DNA from: Veillonella nakazawae
GTDB lineage: Bacteria > Bacillota > Negativicutes > Veillonellales > Veillonellaceae
Assembly (NCBI RefSeq): GCF_013393365.1
Contig: NZ_AP022321.1
Location: 1,212,001-1,276,000 of the forward strand
Reading direction: 5' to 3'
Length of the DNA: 64,000 nt
Shown here: one piece after another, positions 36,394 through 45,287 of the stretch
Position numbering within the stretch: position 1 is the first letter of the stretch
Layout: each line of letters starts with the position of its first letter
The notes under the pieces: generated by a model
What the model saw: the letters and a program-made list of their open reading frames with translations, nothing else
What the model was told of the DNA's origin: nothing
Database searches by the model: none
Position numbers and translations under genes: made by a program

Positions 36394-37338
36394 TTATTTA
36401 CCAAGACCTTGAAGTTTTTTAATTACAGTTTCAGTTTCAGCCATGATATCTTTGATAATAGTTGCACATGGTTTAACATCTGTTAACATGCCAGAGATTT
36501 GACCAATCATTACAGAGCCTTCTTTTACATCACCTTCAATAGCAGCTTTACGAAGTGTGCCTGCACCTAAGTTTTCTAAATCTTCTTTGGAACCACCGCT
36601 AAATTCAAGGGATTTATATTTATGAGCTAATGCATTATCAATGATACGTACAGGGTGACCTGTTGTTAAACCAGTCATAACAGTGGCACGATCTTTTGCT
36701 TTCAATACTGCATTTTTATAGTTTTCATGAGCAATACATTCTTCGGATAATACGAATCGCGTACCCATTTGTACTGCTTGAGCGCCTAATGCAAAGGCTG
36801 CAGCCATACCACGGCCATCAGCAATACCACCAGCTGCGATAACTGGAACATCTACAGCATCTACTACTTGTGGAATCAATGCCATAGTAGTAATATCGCC
36901 TACGTGACCACCAGATTCTGTACCTTCTGCGATAATTGCATCAATACCACCGCGCAACAAGCGTTTTGCAAGTAATACGGAAGCAACTACAGGAATTACT
37001 TTAGTACCGATTTCTTTTAAAGCTGGAATATACACGCCAGGATTACCAGCACCTGTTGTAATTACAGGAACGCGTTCTTCCACAACTACTTCCATAACTT
37101 CTTTAACAAATGGAGACATGAGCATAATATTACAACCAAATGGTTTGTTTGTGCGCTCTTTTAATTTGTGAATTTCATTACGGAAAATATCAGGAGGCAT
37201 ATGACCAGCCCCAATGATACCAAGGCCACCCGCTTCGGAAACAGCTGCCGCTAATTCTGCAGTACCGAGCCAAGCCATACCACCTTGTAAGATTGGGTAC
37301 TCAATCTGCAATAAATCACAAATGTCAGTCTTAATCAT
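36394..37338 (-). CDS. fabK: Enoyl-ACP reductase II (FMN-dependent)
   Basis: 314 residues: IEYPILQGGMAWLGTAELAAAVSEAGGLG, TTGAGNPGVYIPAL, AEGTESGGHVGDITTMALIPQV and GGIADGRGMAAAFALGAQAVQMGTRFVLSEEC, the FabK signature of Streptococcus and Clostridia. It performs the last reduction of each elongation cycle and typically replaces triclosan-sensitive FabI. It sits between fabH and fabD as expected. Confidence 0.95.
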   Translation of the reverse strand: MIKTDICDLLQIEYPILQGGMAWLGTAELAAAVSEAGGLGIIGAGHMPPDIFRNEIHKLKERTNKPFGCNIMLMSPFVKEVMEVVVEERVPVITTGAGNPGVYIPALKEIGTKVIPVVASVLLAKRLLRGGIDAIIAEGTESGGHVGDITTMALIPQVVDAVDVPVIAAGGIADGRGMAAAFALGAQAVQMGTRFVLSEECIAHENYKNAVLKAKDRATVMTGLTTGHPVRIIDNALAHKYKSLEFSGGSKEDLENLGAGTLRKAAIEGDVKEGSVMIGQISGMLTDVKPCATIIKDIMAETETVIKKLQGLGK

Positions 37339-37353
37339 CTTGATGTGTCCTCC

Positions 37354-38349
37354 TTAATACCATTTCAAGACAAGGCTAGCCCATGTAAGGCCTGCACCAA
37401 ATCCTGCAAACGCAACATTATCGCCGCGTTTGAAACGCCCTTCACGATTAGCTTCGTCCAAAGCTATCGCTACAGACGCGGCAGATGTATTACCATACTT
37501 ATGTAAATTAACAAATACTTTTTCCATCGGCATATGTAAGCGTTTTGCAGCCGAATCAATAATACGAATATTTGCTTGATGTGGAATAAAGAAATCCAAC
37601 TCATTAAGTTCCATTCCAGCTCGTTCTAAAGATTTTAAAACAGTACGCCCCATCGTTTTAACAGCAAATTTATATACTTCAGAACCATCCATATGAATGA
37701 ATGTTAAACCTTCTTCAATGCGTTGGTCATTGGCAACTACGGCTGTACCACCTGCAGGAATACAAAGAGATGGACCACCAGTACCGTCGGCACCCATATC
37801 AACACCTTTAATGCCATAACCTTCAGGGACTTCAGATACTACTGCGGCACCAGCGCCATCACCAAAGAGGATACTTGTACTACGATCGTTCCAATTTACT
37901 CGACGGGAGAGAATTTCAGCGCCCACAACGAGCACCTTTTTGTATAAACCGGAGCTAATATAGCTAGCTGCAGTAATCAATCCATATACAAAGCCAGAGC
38001 ATGCAGCTTGTAAATCATAGGCCGCTGCATTCTTAGCGCCTAAATTTGCTTGTAATACACAAGCGGCTGAAGGAATAATCATATCCGGTGTTAAGGTAGC
38101 AAAAATAATCACGTCTATATCTTCGGCACTAACCTTAGCCATTTGCATAGCTTTTTTTGCTGCCTCAGTCGCCATATAGGATGTATTCATACCTTCCGGT
38201 GCAATGCGTCGTTCCTCAATACCAGTACGTTCTCTAATCCATTGGTCATTGGTATCAACCATTTTTTCTAGATCAAAGTTTGTTACTACATTGTCAGGAA
38301 GGAAGCTCCCAGTACCAATGATTCCAACCGGTTTACTCATCATAGTCAT
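37354..38349 (-). CDS. fabH: Beta-ketoacyl-ACP synthase III
   Basis: 331 residues with the Cys-His-Asn triad: QAACSGFVYGL (about residue 115), FIPHQANIRI and KYGNTSAASV. AGGAG sits 9 bases before the ATG at 38349, which overlaps the end of plsX by 17 bases. It starts fatty acid synthesis by condensing acetyl-CoA with malonyl-ACP. Confidence 0.97.
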   Translation of the reverse strand: MTMMSKPVGIIGTGSFLPDNVVTNFDLEKMVDTNDQWIRERTGIEERRIAPEGMNTSYMATEAAKKAMQMAKVSAEDIDVIIFATLTPDMIIPSAACVLQANLGAKNAAAYDLQAACSGFVYGLITAASYISSGLYKKVLVVGAEILSRRVNWNDRSTSILFGDGAGAAVVSEVPEGYGIKGVDMGADGTGGPSLCIPAGGTAVVANDQRIEEGLTFIHMDGSEVYKFAVKTMGRTVLKSLERAGMELNELDFFIPHQANIRIIDSAAKRLHMPMEKVFVNLHKYGNTSAASVAIALDEANREGRFKRGDNVAFAGFGAGLTWASLVLKWY

Positions 38350-39361
38350 ACTTCAAGGCTCCTTCAATATCCATTGTTTCTCTTATGTGTTGAATAATTT
38401 TACGTTCTACTAAATCACTAGCAATTTCAATAGCAGTTTTAATCTCTTTAGCTTTGGAGCTACCATGAGCAATCATAAACACCCCATTAACCCCTAAGAG
38501 TGGAGCACCACCATTTTCTGTGTGATCTAAGCGTTTTGCCATCTTTTTTAAAGCTGGCTTTACAAGCATAGCACCAATTTTGGCAAAAATACTACCTGCC
38601 ATAATGCTATCCTTTACTAATTGTGTAAGACCTGTTACCAAGCCTTCTGCAAATTTAAGTACCACATTACCGACAAAACCATCGCAAACAACAACATCTA
38701 CGACCCCTTTTGGAATATCACGGCCTTCAATATTACCTTTGAAGTTAATAGTTTTCATACGTTCCAAAATTGGATATGTGGCTAGAACGACATCGTTCCC
38801 CTTAGTGGCTTCTTCGCCAATATTTAATAACCCTACTGTAGGTTCTTCTTTACCTAATAAAAGTTTTGCATATTCAGAACCCATCAATGCACCTTGTACA
38901 AGATGTTTTGGTTTACTATTTGAGTTAGCACCAGAATCTAACATAACAGTAATACCACTAACTGTTGGCATCGGAGTTGCAATAACCGGGCGATCAACCC
39001 CCTTAATACGACCGAGGCCAAACAATGCAGCTGCTACAGCTGCACCTGTACTACCAGGAGCAATCACGGCATCGCAAGCATTATCACGAACTAAAGATGT
39101 TGCTACCACAATGGATGCGTCCTTTTTCTTACGCAATGCTTGTCCTGGATGCTCATCCATACCGATAACTTGACTGGCATGGTGTACAGAAATGCGTGGA
39201 TTCTTAGCTTCATTCCTAGCTTCTAATATATTAAAAATTTGCTGCTCATCGCCGACGAGCACCACTTCAATGTGTTCATTTGCTCGTACGGCTTCAATGG
39301 ATCCTAGTACAGTCTCCAATGGAGCAAAGTCGCCACCCATGGCGTCTATTGCAATTTTCAT
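38333..39361 (-). CDS. plsX: Phosphate acyltransferase PlsX
   Basis: 342 residues beginning KIAIDAMGGDFAPLETV, with SDGFVGN-type motif CDGFVGNVVLKFAEG and APLLGVNGVFMIAHGSS near the end. It converts acyl-ACP to acyl-phosphate for phosphatidic acid synthesis. It lies directly after fapR (3 bases) and overlaps fabH. Confidence 0.97.
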   Translation of the reverse strand: MKIAIDAMGGDFAPLETVLGSIEAVRANEHIEVVLVGDEQQIFNILEARNEAKNPRISVHHASQVIGMDEHPGQALRKKKDASIVVATSLVRDNACDAVIAPGSTGAAVAAALFGLGRIKGVDRPVIATPMPTVSGITVMLDSGANSNSKPKHLVQGALMGSEYAKLLLGKEEPTVGLLNIGEEATKGNDVVLATYPILERMKTINFKGNIEGRDIPKGVVDVVVCDGFVGNVVLKFAEGLVTGLTQLVKDSIMAGSIFAKIGAMLVKPALKKMAKRLDHTENGGAPLLGVNGVFMIAHGSSKAKEIKTAIEIASDLVERKIIQHIRETMDIEGALKYDYDE

Positions 39362-39364
39362 AAT

Positions 39365-39925
39365 CTACACCCTATTCTCTACGGATTCCATAATAAATTT
39401 TGCGCGAAATACTTCTTTTATTTTATCTCTTATAATGACCCAAATAAAGAACTTATTACCACGGCGACGCACAATTTCTGCTTTTGCCACCAGATTAGTA
39501 CCAGCTCCAACTGGATTTTTATATTTTATATTTCCAACCTCCGCAGAACAAACAGTAGTCCCCATGACTACCTTTGCGAGGGAATTTGCTTGAGCATATA
39601 AATACTGTGGCTCTACATGTCCAAATCGATCTTCCATGTCAGAAGTAGTACGTAGCATTGATAATGCTTGTTGGCCTTCCGTAACATCGATCAGTTCACC
39701 AACCACTTCGTACGGTACATGTTCTACCGCTTCTTGTGATTGACCTGTAGCCATGACGCGTATGCGTTCACGCAATTCAGGAATGCCCAACTCTAGACGA
39801 TCCAGACGAATCGTTGGCACACTTACATTAAAGTGTGTAGCCAATTCTTCATCAGTAAGAAATGGCGTAATATTCAGTTTTTCTTGTAACTGCTTTTGGC
39901 GCTCTTGCTTCTTTAACCGACTCAT
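39365..39925 (-). CDS. fapR: Fatty acid and phospholipid biosynthesis repressor
   Basis: 186 residues. An N-terminal helix-turn-helix (about 20-55, LTDEELATHFNVSVPTIRLDRLELGIPELR) is followed by a hot-dog fold (about 95-165, YLYAQANSLAKVVMGTTVCSAEVGNIKYKNPVGAG) that binds malonyl-CoA in B. subtilis FapR. It represses fatty acid and phospholipid genes until malonyl-CoA builds up. First gene of the fab operon, with a FapR-like operator just before its start, implying autoregulation. Confidence 0.93.
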   Translation of the reverse strand: MSRLKKQERQKQLQEKLNITPFLTDEELATHFNVSVPTIRLDRLELGIPELRERIRVMATGQSQEAVEHVPYEVVGELIDVTEGQQALSMLRTTSDMEDRFGHVEPQYLYAQANSLAKVVMGTTVCSAEVGNIKYKNPVGAGTNLVAKAEIVRRRGNKFFIWVIIRDKIKEVFRAKFIMESVENRV

Positions 39926-39936
39926 GGGACCACCTT

Positions 39937-39953
39937 TTATGACCTAGTATTAA
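39937..39953. promoter_or_regulatory. fapR: Putative FapR operator
   Basis: TTATGACCTAGTATTAA (plus strand) matches the published FapR site TTAGTACCTNNTACTAA at 14 of 17 positions counting the two free ones. It lies 12 bases before the fapR ATG, just downstream of the expected transcription start. Confidence 0.65.
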
Positions 39954-39965
39954 TATTACATCCTA

Positions 39966-39994
39966 AGTATATACAATAATTCCCTTATTTGCAA
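39966..39994 (-). promoter_or_regulatory. Sigma70-type promoter of the fapR-fab operon
   Basis: On the minus strand TTGCAA (39989-39994), a 17-base spacer, then TATACT (39966-39971). The expected start near 39959 is just before the FapR operator, so a bound repressor would block initiation or early elongation. Confidence 0.65.
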
Positions 39995-40092
39995 GGCTTT
40001 TCATACATATAGTAACAGATTTTGCACATATATACCAAATATAGTTATTATTTTATATTTAAGTATCTTTTTGTTTATAAAAGTATAAAAAA

Positions 40093-40134
40093 TGCCACTA
40101 TTCTACAGTTTTATATTACTATAAAATAATGGCA
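40093..40134 (-). terminator. Second terminator-like hairpin after rpmF
   Basis: Arms TGCCACTATT and AATAATGGCA-type pair with one G-T step and inner TATA pairing; the minus strand continues TTTTTTATAC. It backs up the terminator at 40185-40219. Confidence 0.55.
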
Positions 40135-40184
40135 CTGACTAATGCATATCAAGTATATTAAGTTATATATTACTAAAAGTATAC

Positions 40185-40219
40185 AAAAAAGACGCCTACT
40201 ACAGTAGGCGTCTTTTTTT
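40185..40219. terminator. Terminator after rpmF (bidirectional shape)
   Basis: 9-bp perfect stem GACGCCTAC/GTAGGCGTC (40191-40199, 40204-40212), flanked by six As and seven Ts. It lies 11 bases past the rpmF stop. Confidence 0.88.
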
Positions 40220-40229
40220 AGCTCACATA

Positions 40230-40406
40230 TTAAGCATTAGCTACTACTTGCTCACCTTTATAGTGACCACATGTAGGGCAAACACGATGAGGCATCTTAG
40301 GTTCGTGGCATTGTGGGCATGCTACATAACCAGGAGCTTCCAATTTCCAATTAGCACGACGGCGATCGCGACGGCATTTAGACAATCTACGCTTAGGTAC
40401 TGCCAT
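40230..40406 (-). CDS. rpmF: 50S ribosomal protein L32
   Basis: 58 residues from the ATG at 40406 ([20 protein letters not shown]); the longer open frame upstream is not coding. A zinc ribbon CPQC...CPTC marks the zinc-binding form. The ATG is preceded by AGGAGGTG. It follows the YceD-like gene, the usual yceD-rpmF-plsX/fab order. Confidence 0.97.
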   Translation of the reverse strand: MAVPKRRLSKCRRDRRRANWKLEAPGYVACPQCHEPKMPHRVCPTCGHYKGEQVVANA

Positions 40407-40431
40407 TATCTGCACCTCCTTAGTACAATCA

Positions 40432-40944
40432 TTAGGACAATCTATCATCTTTCTCATCAAGCAAAGCACGTAACTCTGCGAATCGAGGATCCACCACAAA
40501 GGATTCACAAGAACAAGGTGAAACATTTAAATTTGCTCCGCAATGAACGCACAATCCTTTGCAATCATCCTGACATAACACTTGAGAGGGCTCATTGATG
40601 ATTAATGTATCCCTAATTAGTTCGGTTAAGTCAATTTCCTCTCCATCGAAAGGAATCACATCATCAGTAGCCTCTCTAGAGTCACTAAAGATTTCCTCAA
40701 AGGAATCCTTACGATCTTGCTCTGTTGTAGTTAAACAACGAGAACATTCGTAATCGCCTTTAGACTCTATCGAACCTTGAACGATGTAATTTTGACCATC
40801 AAACCAAAACTCACCATTAATGGTTATATCATGACGGCTCCAAGGAAAAGCAGTTACGTCACCAAGCTCAGAGGATGGTATCGTATAGCTATAAGGAAAT
40901 TTCTTTCCTATATGTTCTTTTGCTTGCTCTACTTGCAGTTTCAT
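40432..40944 (-). CDS. YceD/DUF177 family protein
   Basis: 170 residues from the ATG at 40944 (GAGGTAAG upstream); an ATG at 40962 lacks a ribosome site. It carries the family CSRCL motif (YECSRCLTT) and C-terminal cysteines ([18 protein letters not shown], then CSC) that probably bind metal. YceD homologs link to 23S rRNA accumulation and always neighbour rpmF; the molecular role is unsettled. Confidence 0.85.
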   Translation of the reverse strand: MKLQVEQAKEHIGKKFPYSYTIPSSELGDVTAFPWSRHDITINGEFWFDGQNYIVQGSIESKGDYECSRCLTTTEQDRKDSFEEIFSDSREATDDVIPFDGEEIDLTELIRDTLIINEPSQVLCQDDCKGLCVHCGANLNVSPCSCESFVVDPRFAELRALLDEKDDRLS

Positions 40945-40996
40945 AATCTTACCTCGACTCATAATATTATAAACATGACATAGTGCTTTGTCAAAT

Positions 40997-41035
40997 AAAA
41001 AAGACTATCTTAAGCGGACTCAAGATAGTCTTTTT
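40997..41035. terminator. Terminator after the rubredoxin gene
   Basis: Long stem AAAAAGACTATCTT/AAGATAGTCTTTTT with a 10-base loop. The minus strand ends in T6 and ATTTG, 11 bases past the rubredoxin stop. Confidence 0.85.
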
Positions 41036-41045
41036 GGTAAGTCAA

Positions 41046-41180
41046 TTACATTTTTTCGAATTGGTCTTTACCAACACCGCAAATTGGGCAAACATAATCA
41101 GCTGGTTGATCTTCGAATTTTACGCCTTCAACAGCTTCGTCATAAACCCAACCACATACTACGCATACGTATTTTTCCAT
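41046..41180 (-). CDS. Rubredoxin
   Basis: 44 residues starting at the ATG at 41180, with GGAGGAAA upstream. It has the two iron-binding knuckles [11 protein letters not shown] and [13 protein letters not shown]. Slightly shorter than the usual 52-54 residues, mainly in the middle loop. Electron carrier of anaerobes, serving oxygen or peroxide reductases. Monocistronic, with its own terminator; divergent from the FabK-like gene across 536 bases. Confidence 0.93.
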   Translation of the reverse strand: MEKYVCVVCGWVYDEAVEGVKFEDQPADYVCPICGVGKDQFEKM

Positions 41181-41716
41181 GAGTATTTCCTCCTTCACTT
41201 GAAAATTATTGTTTAATGTTTATCTTTTATAATTCAGATACTCTATCTGTAATGTAGTATATCAAAGATATCGAAACTTTTCAATACTCATTTTCTTAAT
41301 TTCTCATTTTTTATAATATTTATAAAGCATATATAATATGCGGATTTGTGCTACTCCATAATTTGAAACGCATTATCATTTATAGGGATTTAGACCTAAA
41401 TATGAACCAACACACTCCTCCATCATTTCGATGTTTCAATACCAAAAATAATTATTATACCAATTATTTTTGGTATATTAAGTAAATCAACTACTACCCA
41501 AGGTGTACATAATTTATATATTATACTATTATATATAGAAGAGAATATGGTCACACTCTATATTCTAAAACATCTAAATTAATAACATATTATATAAGTA
41601 TGTACTTATGAACTCTTACTTTTCTATGCAATATACTCATAATAAGATATTTACCTTCTTAATATGAAATATTAACTAGAGAAATCATCATTTATATTGT
41701 TATCATAGGAGGATTT
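41181..41716. other. 536-base AT-rich intergenic region between divergent genes
   Basis: No gene or RNA recognised. It must hold promoters for rubredoxin (minus) and the FabK-like gene (plus), but no convincing -35/-10 pair was found. It contains the inverted repeat at 41439-41476. Confidence 0.5.
41439..41476. repeat. 15-bp perfect inverted repeat
   Basis: Arms ATACCAAAAATAATT (41439-41453) and AATTATTTTTGGTAT (41462-41476) with an 8-base spacer. No T-tract follows, so an operator or a small repeat fits better than a terminator. Confidence 0.7.
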
Positions 41717-42670
41717 ATGAGAACAGCTTTAACAGAACTTTTACAAATTGAATACCCTATTATCCAAGGTGCTATGGCTTGGGTATCTGAACACAAATTA
41801 GTAGCTGCCGTTGCTAATGCTGGCGCAACAGGTGTTATCGCCCTTGGTGGTCGTGATGCTGAATGGACACGTAATGAAATTCGTGCATGTAAAGAGTTAA
41901 CTGATAAACCTTTCGGTGTTAACCTCATGTTAATGGCACCTAATAAAGATGAGTTAGTCGATATTATTATCGAAGAAAAACCTGCATTTGTAACACTCGG
42001 TGCTGGTAATCCTGTACCATATATCAAACCACTCCAAGAGGCTGGTATCAAAGTTATTCCTGTAGTCCCTTCCCTTAAATTGGCTAAACGTATCGAAGAA
42101 GCAGGTGCTGATGCGATGATCGTAGAAGGTATGGAAGCTGGTGGTCATATCGGTAGCCAAACAACAATGTCCTTAATGGAAAATATTTTACCAGAAATCT
42201 CTATTCCTGTAGTAGTTGCCGGTTCTATCGTAGATGGTCGCGGTCTTGCAGCTGCACTACTAATGGGTGCGGAAGGTGTACAAATGGGCTCTCGCTTCTT
42301 GCTAGCGGAAGAATGCCAAGCACATCAAAATATGAAAGAAGCAATCATCAAAGCTACAGATACTGATTCTGTTGTAACCGGTCTTCTCTCTGGCCACGGC
42401 GGTGTTCGCAGCTTAAAAAATGAATTTACTACTCGCTATTTAGCAGCAGAAACTGATGGTGTTACTACACCTGAAGAGCGTACAAAAATGTCTCAAGGCA
42501 CTAATAAACGCGCCGCTATCGATGGCGATGTTGTAAACGGCGCGGTACAAGTTGGTCAAGCTTTGAATCGTCTTGTCGCTATTGAACCAGCTCATACAAT
42601 TGTTCAAACTGTAATGAACGAAGCAATTATGTCTATTCGTAAGGCACAACGCCTTCTTGAAATTGTTTAA
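41717..42670 (+). CDS. FabK-like / nitronate monooxygenase family flavoprotein
   Basis: 317 residues with AGGAGG before the ATG. It is close to FabK in layout: IEYPIIQGAMAWVSEHKLVAAVANAGATG, TLGAGNPVPYIKPLQEAGIKVIPVV, VEGMEAGGHIGSQTTMSLM and VDGRGLAAALLMGAEGVQMGSRFLLAEEC. It is a third member of the family in the window, outside the fab operon and on the other strand, co-transcribed with a gamma-carbonic anhydrase. Enoyl-ACP reductase or another flavin oxidoreductase. Confidence 0.85.
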   Translation: MRTALTELLQIEYPIIQGAMAWVSEHKLVAAVANAGATGVIALGGRDAEWTRNEIRACKELTDKPFGVNLMLMAPNKDELVDIIIEEKPAFVTLGAGNPVPYIKPLQEAGIKVIPVVPSLKLAKRIEEAGADAMIVEGMEAGGHIGSQTTMSLMENILPEISIPVVVAGSIVDGRGLAAALLMGAEGVQMGSRFLLAEECQAHQNMKEAIIKATDTDSVVTGLLSGHGGVRSLKNEFTTRYLAAETDGVTTPEERTKMSQGTNKRAAIDGDVVNGAVQVGQALNRLVAIEPAHTIVQTVMNEAIMSIRKAQRLLEIV

Positions 42671-42687
42671 TAAATTAGGAGTACCAT

Positions 42688-43236
42688 ATGTTACCATTTC
42701 ATGGAAAATATCCAAAATTAGATCCTAAAAGTTGCGTAATGCCCGGTGCAGAACTTGCTGGTGATGTAGAACTTAAAGAATATGCTTCTATTTGGCAAAA
42801 CTGTGCACTTCGTGGTGACGTAAATAAGATTGTAGTAGGTCGTTACTCTAATGTACAAGACAACTCTGTATTACATGTAGACGACGATAAAGCATGCGTC
42901 CTTGGCGATTATGTAACAATCGGCCACGGTGCCATCGTTCATGCTAGTACAATCGAAGACAATGTGTTAGTTGGCATGGGTGCCATTGTATTAAGTGGTT
43001 GTCATATTGGCTCTGGCTCTATTATTGCAGCCGGTGCGGTAGTAAAAGAAAACACTGTCATCCCACCTAACTCTTTAGTCGTAGGTATTCCTGCTCGTAT
43101 TGTTCGCACAGACGAAACTCAAATCGAACGTATTCACAACCAAGCTTTAAAATATAAACACTTATGGACTATTGAATACGGTATGCTTCCTGATGCAGGT
43201 GGCGAGGAATACGATAAAAACGCTAAAATCGTATAA
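42688..43236 (+). CDS. Gamma-carbonic anhydrase family protein (left-handed beta-helix)
   Basis: 182 residues of hexapeptide repeats ([LIV]-G-x-x-x-x) from about residue 20 to 145. Three metal-binding histidines are visible: VLHVDDDK, IGHGAIVHAS (two). A C-terminal helix closes the trimer. Homologs (YrdA/PaaY/CaiE type) bind zinc or iron; carbonic anhydrase activity varies. 17 bases after the FabK-like gene, so likely an operon. Confidence 0.9.
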   Translation: MLPFHGKYPKLDPKSCVMPGAELAGDVELKEYASIWQNCALRGDVNKIVVGRYSNVQDNSVLHVDDDKACVLGDYVTIGHGAIVHASTIEDNVLVGMGAIVLSGCHIGSGSIIAAGAVVKENTVIPPNSLVVGIPARIVRTDETQIERIHNQALKYKHLWTIEYGMLPDAGGEEYDKNAKIV

Positions 43237-43264
43237 ATGCATATACAAAAGTTATACAAAAAAA

Positions 43265-43305
43265 CAAAAGCGGATAGTTGATAAACAACTATCCGTTTTT
43301 ATTTT
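43265..43305. terminator. Terminator between the carbonic anhydrase and clc genes
   Basis: 10-bp stem CGGATAGTTG/CAACTATCCG (43271-43280, 43286-43295), loop ATAAA. TTTTTATTTTTT follows on the plus strand and CTTTTGTTTTTTT on the minus strand, so it can serve both converging genes. Confidence 0.85.
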
Positions 43306-43405
43306 TTATCGCAAACAGAACTTAGCTTTCAAAATAACTAAATATAGCCTTATAAGTTAGTAGACTATCCAAAACGATACATTGATAAATACTCTAGTTC
43401 GAAAA

Positions 43406-44644
43406 CTATTTACCGGTATTTAATTTGTCCTGAACAATTTGTTCTACCATGAGCGCTGTACCCATGGTCAACGCTATAGGGAATAACATCTCTACGGAAA
43501 ATCTAGTCAACTCAAGCATAAATACGCAAGATGTCATAGGCATCTTCTGTGCTAGTCCTAAAAATGCTACAGCACCGATAAAGGCAGCCATACCTAATGA
43601 TATAGGAGCTACAGCAATAGACCAAAAAGTACCAAATACTATGGCTAACGTACTTCCCAACATCATAGATGGAGTAATACGCCCACCATAAGCTCCAGCT
43701 GCTAATGCGAGTAATACCGCTACCCACTTAGAACCAAATAATCCTAGAGCATAAGTCCATGTAATATCATTAGTAAAGGTTAATTCGTTCCCAGCCTTAC
43801 CATTCCCTAAAATTTCAGGGAAATACATAGCTAACGCACCAATAATTGTAAACGCAACGATAGATATTGGAATCATAACAGGACTGCTACGATGAATAGA
43901 AGGTAACTTACCTTGAGTAATATTAAATAAAACTACACCTAAAGCAACAATAGCGCCCAAGGCGATAGAGAATTCTACATAGTGACTGCCCAAGCTAGGT
44001 TGAGCCATTGTATATTGAATTACATCCCCTACACCAGCTTGTCGAGTTACAAAAGTTGCTAATCCACAGCATATAAGTGCAGCACTCATGGCGCGTATAT
44101 TCCAAGTAAGGAGCAAGGTTTCTAAGGTAAAGATTGCCGCCGATAATGGTGAATTATAAACTGCTGCTAAGCCCGCGCCTGCAGCACAAGCAATCAATAA
44201 TTGGCGATCTTCTTGTTTTATATCAAAGTGCTTAACTAAAAAAGTTGTAATCCCCGCACTTGCTTCACGAGGGGCTACTTCTCGCCCTAAAGGTGAACCT
44301 ATAGCTACCGTAATAATTTGTAAGGTTGCATGTAAAACAGTAGTGATAGGATTCATATCCATCTTACCGGAAACCGCAGTTTTAATATCTACAACACCTT
44401 TACCATATCGGTGAATAAGAAACCAGCCCACACCACCTATGAGACCACAAATAATAAGTGGTATCAATCGTTCTACTGGGGATACTCGCGCTACAGCAGC
44501 ACCAAAGCTCATATGATCTGCAGAAGAATAATGATATACAAAATGCTGAATACTATGCATTAAATGTGTATAAGAAGCCCCTACTAATCCCGCTATAAAT
44601 CCAACAACAATTATGAGACCTATTAAACGTTTATCAAATGCCAT
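43406..44644 (-). CDS. ClC-type chloride channel/transporter family protein
   Basis: 412 residues with about ten hydrophobic segments. Family motifs are modified: the GSGIP-like filter reads GKGVVDIKTAVSG, and GREGP reads GREVAPREASAG, keeping the gating-type Glu. GAAAGLAAVYNSPLSAAIFTLE and the later GAYGGRITPSMMLG fit ClC helices. Likely an anion channel or H+ antiporter. It follows nrdG by 2 bases, which may mean co-transcription, though no functional link is evident. Confidence 0.82.
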   Translation of the reverse strand: MAFDKRLIGLIIVVGFIAGLVGASYTHLMHSIQHFVYHYSSADHMSFGAAVARVSPVERLIPLIICGLIGGVGWFLIHRYGKGVVDIKTAVSGKMDMNPITTVLHATLQIITVAIGSPLGREVAPREASAGITTFLVKHFDIKQEDRQLLIACAAGAGLAAVYNSPLSAAIFTLETLLLTWNIRAMSAALICCGLATFVTRQAGVGDVIQYTMAQPSLGSHYVEFSIALGAIVALGVVLFNITQGKLPSIHRSSPVMIPISIVAFTIIGALAMYFPEILGNGKAGNELTFTNDITWTYALGLFGSKWVAVLLALAAGAYGGRITPSMMLGSTLAIVFGTFWSIAVAPISLGMAAFIGAVAFLGLAQKMPMTSCVFMLELTRFSVEMLFPIALTMGTALMVEQIVQDKLNTGK

Positions 44645-44646
44645 AC

Positions 44647-45144
44647 CTACTCCATTGCTAACACAACTTCACCAGTTTCTAATGTTTTCTTAACATCTAT
44701 AATACGTTGATTAGATGAACCTCTAAATCGTAATGCTGGATCTTTAAGTTCATCTACAAATCGACCATCTACGAGGATATCAATTTCCTGTAATAAAGCA
44801 CTTCGCAACTCATCCTCTAAAATATCATCTATTTCATATCCGGAATAGGCCCAAATTTTCTTTTCCGGTGCAGCCCCTCGTACAGCTCTTACTACAGGTA
44901 ATAAACCTTGTACATTTTGGAAAGGCTCTCCACCCAATAAAGTTAAACCTGAGCAGTTAGGATTCTTAACATAAGAGACAACTAGATCTGTTTCAGCTTG
45001 TGTCCATACTTTACCGGCATTAAAATCTTGGTATTCTTCGTTAAAGCAGTTATAACAACAATGCGTACATCCAGTCACAAAGATAGATGTACGAATTCCT
45101 TCTCCATTGGCAATATCATATTGTCTTATTTGCCCATATCTCAT
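44647..45144 (-). CDS. nrdG: Anaerobic ribonucleotide reductase activating protein
   Basis: 165 residues from the ATG at 45144 with GGAGGTAA upstream; the longer frame lacks support. The radical SAM motif is TGCTHCCYNCFN (C-x3-C-x2-C) near residue 25, then LTLLGGEPFQN. It makes the glycyl radical on NrdD. It lies after nrdD, separated by a terminator. Confidence 0.94.
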   Translation of the reverse strand: MRYGQIRQYDIANGEGIRTSIFVTGCTHCCYNCFNEEYQDFNAGKVWTQAETDLVVSYVKNPNCSGLTLLGGEPFQNVQGLLPVVRAVRGAAPEKKIWAYSGYEIDDILEDELRSALLQEIDILVDGRFVDELKDPALRFRGSSNQRIIDVKKTLETGEVVLAME

Positions 45145-45210
45145 AATTACCTCCATAGTAGTGCATATCAAATGATCAACACTATATAGATATATTTCAA
45201 TTTTTCACAT

Positions 45211-45244
45211 GTATAGTAAAAGCTGTGCGCTAGGCACAGCTTTT
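45211..45244. terminator. Terminator after nrdD
   Basis: 11-bp stem AAAAGCTGTGC/GCACAGCTTTT (45218-45228, 45234-45244), loop GCTAG. The minus-strand tail is TACTATAC, the same GTATAGTAAAAGC element seen at 3829 and 9354. nrdG probably depends on read-through or its own promoter. Confidence 0.78.
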
Positions 45245-45287
45245 ACCATGTATAGAATTATAATAATAACAGTGATGCTATCTATTA

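Noticed and set aside
38580..39173. Long plus-strand open frame (197 codons) opposite plsX
   Set aside because: It runs antisense through a well-conserved plsX gene, has no ribosome site, and its translation is Ser/Thr/Pro-rich as expected of a shadow frame.
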